A stretch of DNA of 5,177 bases. It comes from Pseudomonadota bacterium (GTDB lineage Bacteria > Pseudomonadota > Alphaproteobacteria > Rhizobiales > Hyphomicrobiaceae). Below are positions 1 to 2,425 of the stretch, one piece after another. Positions within the stretch are counted from its first letter, which is position 1, and each line of letters begins with the position of its first letter. The stretch spans positions 1-5,177 of the forward strand of contig JAEYYQ010000322.1 of NCBI GenBank assembly GCA_023428365.1, given 5' to 3'. The notes beneath the pieces are model-generated. The model worked only from the letters and a program-made list of their open reading frames with translations. It was not told where the DNA came from and ran no database searches. The position numbers and the translations under genes were made by a program.

Positions 1-258
1 AGTTGCCAGAACCGCGTTCTGCAGGATCAGATCCGCTCTGTGCGTGCGCTGACTGGTCCGTATCGTCTGTACGTTACGTTTCAGCCTGGCAGGATGGAAT
101 CCTCAATTCCAGAGCATCAGGCCATCATGGACGCGATTTTCAGCGGTCGCGGTGAAGACGCCTGCAATCTGATGCGCCATCACGTCAATCTTCTGGGTGA
201 GGGCCTGAGCGATCTGCTGCATATGCTGTCGGCGATGCGCAACCGGCAGACGGGCTGA
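1..258 (+). CDS. GntR-family transcriptional regulator, C-terminal FCD domain (5' part outside window)
   Basis: The frame is open from base 1 and ends at TGA 256-258, giving 85 residues. It matches the last helices of the FCD (FadR C-terminal) domain of GntR regulators: an opening S-C-Q-N-R stretch like the family's 'SGN..L' helix, then E38-H39-Q-A-I-M-D-A-I, then a small-residue turn (SGRGEDA) and L-M-R-H-H-V at 57-62. In this family the His of the EHxxI motif and the His of the MRxH motif usually belong to a metal or carboxylate-ligand site inside the helical bundle. The N-terminal winged helix, which would bind DNA, lies upstream of the window. Such regulators normally repress nearby catabolic genes and respond to a small organic acid. 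The effector cannot be told from this fragment. The next gene is convergent, so its targets are more likely upstream. Confidence 0.85.
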   Translation, partial: SCQNRVLQDQIRSVRALTGPYRLYVTFQPGRMESSIPEHQAIMDAIFSGRGEDACNLMRHHVNLLGEGLSDLLHMLSAMRNRQTG

Positions 259-298
259 ATACGATCTTCTGACGTTCAGCTTTGTTCAAGCCACCAGA

Positions 299-323
299 CC
301 GGGGGCTTTTGCGCTGTCCCCGG
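299..323. terminator. possible bidirectional hairpin between convergent genes
   Basis: CCGGGG (299-304) can pair with CCCCGG (318-323) across a 13-base loop. It sits in the 80-base gap between the 3' end of the GntR gene and the 3' end of the small minus-strand gene, where a shared terminator is expected. There is no clear T-run on either side, so it is not a canonical intrinsic terminator, and the stem is short. Confidence 0.3.
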
Positions 324-338
324 CCGGCTTGCATCAAA

Positions 339-470
339 TCACTGGGTCGTGGTTTGCGCGGCTGGCGCCGCCGGCGGTGTGGCCACGTCTTCTTCGGCCG
401 CGAACAGCATGTATCCAAGCACGGCCGCAACGACGAGGGCGCCGAGTATTGCAATCCTCTTGGTGTCCAT
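339..470 (-). CDS. small single-pass membrane protein, 43 aa, unknown function
   Basis: On the minus strand ATG (468-470) opens a 43-codon frame closed by TGA (339-341). The product starts M-D-T-K-R, runs into a hydrophobic helix at about residues 6-24 (IAILGALVVAAVLGYMLF), and ends in a short acidic then Ala/Pro/Thr-rich tail (AAEEDVATPPAAPAAQ). Positive residues before the helix and the acidic tail after it suggest an inner-membrane anchor with its tail in the periplasm. The helix could also be an uncleaved signal sequence. There is no lipobox cysteine. Support for a real gene is the tandem AAGGAG Shine-Dalgarno sequence just upstream and the protein-like composition, in contrast with the Arg-rich overlapping frames. 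I do not recognise a named family. The gene is convergent with the GntR regulator and divergent from the radical SAM gene. Confidence 0.6.
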   Translation of the reverse strand: MDTKRIAILGALVVAAVLGYMLFAAEEDVATPPAAPAAQTTTQ

Positions 471-476
471 CTTTCG

Positions 477-488
477 CTCCTTCTCCTT
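477..488 (-). promoter_or_regulatory. tandem Shine-Dalgarno sequence of the small membrane protein gene
   Basis: Read on the minus strand these bases are AAGGAGAAGGAG, two consecutive AAGGAG motifs. The proximal one leaves six bases (CGAAAG) before the ATG at 470, which is close to ideal. This site decides the start and is the strongest single argument that the 43-codon frame is translated. Confidence 0.65.
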
Positions 489-539
489 TTCGTGAAGTTT
501 CGCGGTAGGGATGGAGTGTGGCGACAGACCGGCCTTTAC

Positions 540-555
540 ATGAATATATGTTCAT
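540..555. promoter_or_regulatory. 16-bp near-palindrome, possible operator over a -10 element
   Basis: ATGAATATATGTTCAT is palindromic at 14 of 16 positions; only the central T/G pair breaks it. It is the most AT-rich patch in the region and lies about 70 bases upstream of the mini-gene ATG, a normal distance for a promoter and operator. Read on the minus strand it contains TATATT, a fair -10. The regulator is unknown. Confidence 0.35.
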
Positions 556-567
556 CCCGGCGTGAAG

Positions 568-579
568 CAGTGAACACTG
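568..579. promoter_or_regulatory. 12-bp dyad, possible second operator
   Basis: CAGTGAACACTG has perfect 5-base arms (CAGTG/CACTG) around AA. It lies 12 bases from the 540-555 palindrome. Both contain TGAA or TTCA half-motifs, and another TGAA occurs at 563-566, so the pair may form one composite binding region. The sequence gives symmetry only; binding is inferred. Confidence 0.3.
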
Positions 580-649
580 TTGCGATTGTGCCCTAGCTGA
601 GATGACGCGAGCCCATGATTCAGCGCGCCGGTGGAGGGATATCGATGAA

Positions 650-682
650 ATGAACGTGACTGAGCAGCGCGGGTTGCCATGA
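650..682 (+). CDS. possible 10-codon leader frame ahead of the radical SAM gene
   Basis: ATG at 650 opens MNVTEQRGLP followed by TGA at 680-682. It lies 11 bases beyond a strong GGAGGG Shine-Dalgarno (633-638) and overlaps another start, ATG 645, which is better spaced but stops after one lysine codon (ATGAAATGA). The product is too short to be an enzyme and has no recognisable motif. If translated, it would most likely act as an upstream frame that controls ribosome arrival at the radical SAM start. Chance occurrence is possible. Confidence 0.15.
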   Translation: MNVTEQRGLP

Positions 683-719
683 TACCCTCAATTGGGTGGG
701 AAATAACTTGGCAAGGCAA

Positions 720-1715
720 ATGGCTGACGTAGACGTTCAAGTTAAATCGGCACCGAAGGACGATCAGCTGGGAAAATTCCAGGATCCGGATTGGACTGCC
801 AAAGGCGAGCGCCGCGCATCAGTGCCGCAAACGAAGCTCGCCACGCTTTGGATCAACACCGGTACGCTGTGCAACATTACCTGCCGAAACTGCTACATCG
901 AGTCGAGCCCCAAGAACGACCGTCTCGCTTACATCTCGACGTCCGAGGTGACGGCTTATCTCGATGAGATCGCCGCGCTTGACTTGGAGACACGGGAAAT
1001 CGGCTTTACCGGTGGCGAGCCGTTTCTTAATCCAGACTTCTTAGCGATTCTCGACGAAACCCTGCGTCGCGGTTTTGACGTCCTGGTGCTCAGTAACGGG
1101 ATGCAGCCGATGCTGAGGCCGCGCATCAAACAGGGCCTGCTGGCATTGAAGGCGACGCATGGCGAACGGCTTAAAATTCGGATCAGCCTCGACCACTTCA
1201 CGAAACTTCTGCACGAAAGCGAGCGCGGTCAGCGGAGCTGGGTCAGGGTCTGTGAAGGGCTCAGCTGGCTGGCGGCAAATGGCTTCAACATGGCCATCGC
1301 CGGCAGAAGCTGTTGGGGCGAGAGCGAGGATGAGGCGCGCGCCGGTTACGCTGCCCTGATTGCTGAACGAGGTTGGCCAATCGACGTCAATGACCGAACC
1401 CAGCTGACGCTGCTTCCCGAAATGGATGGCCGCGACGATGTTCCGGAGATTACCACGGCGTGCTGGGGGATACTACACAAGGATCCCGGTGACGTGATGT
1501 GCGCGACGAGCCGGATGATCGTGAAGCGGAAGGGGGCTGCGAAGCCGACGGTGCTGCCGTGTACGCTGTTGCCTTACGACAGCGCTTTTGAAATGGGCGC
1601 TACACTTGCCGAAGCCGCGAAAGCAGATGGCGGCATGTTCGATCATGGCGCGGTCAAGCTATGCCATGTCAATTGCGCCAAGTTCTGCGTGTTGGGAGGC
1701 GGCAGCTGTTCCTGA
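720..1715 (+). CDS. radical SAM protein with SPASM/twitch-like cysteine-rich C-terminus, function unassigned
   Basis: From ATG 720 the protein has 331 residues. The radical SAM signature C51-x3-C55-x2-C58 (LCNITCRNCYIES) binds the 4Fe-4S cluster that cleaves S-adenosylmethionine. G-G-E-P at 98-101 follows the second strand and contacts SAM. IRISLDH at 153-159 fits a later barrel strand. The C-terminal third holds C248, C261, C281, C315, C319, C323 and C330. The stretch C261...PTVLPC281...E-M-G-A-T-L resembles a twitch/SPASM auxiliary-cluster domain, and the tail C315-x3-C319-x3-C323-x6-C330 ends the protein. So one or more extra Fe-S clusters are likely. Such enzymes often modify peptides or complete cofactors, but no substrate is evident and no precursor peptide is adjacent. 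Start: ATG 720 has AAGG only three bases upstream; GTG 696 (339 residues) and TTG 708 are alternatives, none with a strong ribosome site. It appears monocistronic. Confidence 0.9.
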   Translation: MADVDVQVKSAPKDDQLGKFQDPDWTAKGERRASVPQTKLATLWINTGTLCNITCRNCYIESSPKNDRLAYISTSEVTAYLDEIAALDLETREIGFTGGEPFLNPDFLAILDETLRRGFDVLVLSNGMQPMLRPRIKQGLLALKATHGERLKIRISLDHFTKLLHESERGQRSWVRVCEGLSWLAANGFNMAIAGRSCWGESEDEARAGYAALIAERGWPIDVNDRTQLTLLPEMDGRDDVPEITTACWGILHKDPGDVMCATSRMIVKRKGAAKPTVLPCTLLPYDSAFEMGATLAEAAKADGGMFDHGAVKLCHVNCAKFCVLGGGSCS

Positions 1716-1725
1716 TGCCGCCTCC
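1695..1725. terminator. perfect 10-bp stem-loop across the radical SAM stop codon
   Basis: GGAGGCGGCA (1695-1704) pairs perfectly with TGCCGCCTCC (1716-1725). The 11-base loop contains the stop codon TGA. It lies between two convergent genes (radical SAM ends at 1715, mscL at 1749), so it can shape the 3' end of both transcripts. Neither side has a U-tract, so it may be a U-less terminator or a stabilising 3' hairpin instead of a classical one. The left arm doubles as codons for the Gly-Gly-Gly-Ser end of the protein. Confidence 0.5.
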
Positions 1726-1748
1726 GCAGTGTCTAAGCGACCTGAGGA

Positions 1749-2141
1749 TTACTTCTTGGCGACGAGGGCGTCGCGGATTTCCTTGAGATAGACCTCGGTC
1801 GGCGTCGGGCCGGGTGCGGCGGCCTCGGCGGCGGGCTTGCGCATGCGATTCACGGCCTTGATCAGCAGGAAGATCGCAAACGCCGTGATGAGGAACCTGA
1901 TGATGGCGTTGAGGAACTGACCGTACTTGATCTCAACCCCGTCACCGGTCGGTGTTGGCAGTGTCACAGCCAAGGCACTGAAATCAACTCCAGCCAAGAT
2001 GTACCCGATTGGGGGCATGATGATGCCTTCCACCAGCGTGGATACGATGGGGCCAAAGGCGGCGCCCATGATGACGCCGATGGCCAAGTCGAGGACATTG
2101 CCCCGCATGGCAAATTCCTGGAATTCCTTAATAATCTTCAT
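1749..2141 (-). CDS. mscL: large-conductance mechanosensitive channel MscL
   Basis: This is a complete 130-residue protein; the E. coli protein has 136. It forms a homopentameric inner-membrane pore that opens under extreme membrane tension and releases solutes during hypo-osmotic shock. The N-terminal amphipathic helix and family signature are clear: K-E-F-Q-E-F-A-M-R-G-N at 5-15, then TM1 at about 15-45 with the pore-constriction glycine G22 and the I-I-M-P-P turn at 40-44. The periplasmic loop runs to about 75, TM2 covers 76-99 (FLNAIIRFLITAFAIFLLIK), and a Pro/Ala linker leads to the cytoplasmic helix E-I-R-D-A-L at 121-126. Position 31 is proline where E. coli has lysine. AAGGGA lies about 11 bases before the ATG. 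The gene is convergent with the radical SAM gene and divergent from the kinase, so it probably has its own promoter in 2142-2425. Confidence 0.97.
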   Translation of the reverse strand: MKIIKEFQEFAMRGNVLDLAIGVIMGAAFGPIVSTLVEGIIMPPIGYILAGVDFSALAVTLPTPTGDGVEIKYGQFLNAIIRFLITAFAIFLLIKAVNRMRKPAAEAAAPGPTPTEVYLKEIRDALVAKK

Positions 2142-2263
2142 GGCTGTAGGTTTCCCTTGCTGGATCTGCCGTCGCCAGGCGTTATCGCCATGACTGACCC
2201 CCGAATCGAGTCGCTTGAAGCTAGGCCAAGGCGATTGCCGGTGTAAATCAGGTGTCGTGTTGT

Positions 2264-2297
2264 CCGCCGCGTGCGGATAGTCCGTATCGGACGGCGG
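2264..2297. repeat. overlapping inverted repeats that can form alternative hairpins
   Basis: Two adjacent dyads are present: CCGCGTGCGG (2267-2276, perfect palindrome) and GTCCGTATCGGAC (2280-2292, 5-base arms, TAT loop). In addition CCGCCG (2264-2269) can pair with CGGCGG (2292-2297), which encloses both in a competing structure. The position is the kinase 5' region or the mscL promoter side. It could be operator sites or a structured leader; part may be GC-rich coincidence. Confidence 0.35.
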
Positions 2298-2335
2298 GCT
2301 GAGAGGTGTTGGCAGCGTGGCAGGATTCGAGCAAT

Positions 2336-2413
2336 ATGAATGACTTGAGCCATCCTGGCAGCCTGCTGAGGCGACAGGACAGCTGTCGTGCCTGCTGCCG
2401 CGACCGGATGTGA
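2336..2413 (+). CDS. possible 25-codon upstream frame before the kinase
   Basis: ATG 2336 opens a 25-residue frame that ends at TGA 2411-2413, only 12 bases before the kinase ATG and in the same reading frame. The peptide is Arg-rich and ends in S-C-R-A-C-C-R-D-R-M, with three clustered cysteines (C17, C20, C21). AGGA lies about ten bases upstream, a modest ribosome site. No family is recognised. If translated, it would be coupled to kinase translation. Chance is a real alternative at this length. Confidence 0.2.
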   Translation: MNDLSHPGSLLRRQDSCRACCRDRM

Positions 2414-2425
2414 GGACTGCCCGAT

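Larger units (their letters stand above)
471..719. promoter_or_regulatory. divergent control region of the small membrane protein and radical SAM genes
   Basis: About 250 bases carry no convincing long gene. The region holds the ribosome site of the minus-strand mini-gene, an AT-rich dyad (540-555) and a second dyad (568-579). Nearer the radical SAM gene it has a strong GGAGGG ribosome site (633-638) that leads only into very short frames. Both flanking genes must be transcribed outward from here. No sigma-70 promoter with a good -35/-10 pair stands out; TATATT within the first dyad is the best -10 candidate for the minus-strand gene. Confidence 0.5.
2142..2425. promoter_or_regulatory. divergent control region of mscL and the sensor kinase
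   Basis: These 284 bases separate two outward-facing genes. No long credible gene is present. The right half carries a short frame (2336-2413) in phase with the kinase. The middle has a cluster of small inverted repeats (2264-2297). I could not identify a convincing sigma-70 promoter for either gene; in a GC-rich alphaproteobacterium weak consensus matches are usual. Confidence 0.45.

Noticed and set aside
185..454. 89-codon minus-strand frame overlapping the GntR end and the mini-gene
   Set aside because: It overlaps the conserved FCD coding sequence and the better-supported mini-gene; its composition is low-complexity and Arg/Ser/Pro-rich.
339..470. The mini-protein as a precursor peptide for the radical SAM enzyme
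   Set aside because: It is on the opposite strand, has a membrane helix, and lacks cysteines or a core-like C-terminus typical of modified peptides. The neighbourhood alone does not support the link.
282..596. 104-codon plus-strand frame over the mini-gene
   Set aside because: Arg- and Cys-rich with no motif and no good ribosome site. The opposite strand in the same place has a tandem Shine-Dalgarno and a membrane helix, which explains the openness better.
2318..2333. Possible sigma-54 promoter (TGGCAG...GAGCA) upstream of the kinase
   Set aside because: The GG-N10-GC spacing is right, but the -12 half lacks the TT of TTGC and the -24 half is imperfect. A match of this quality is expected often in GC-rich DNA.
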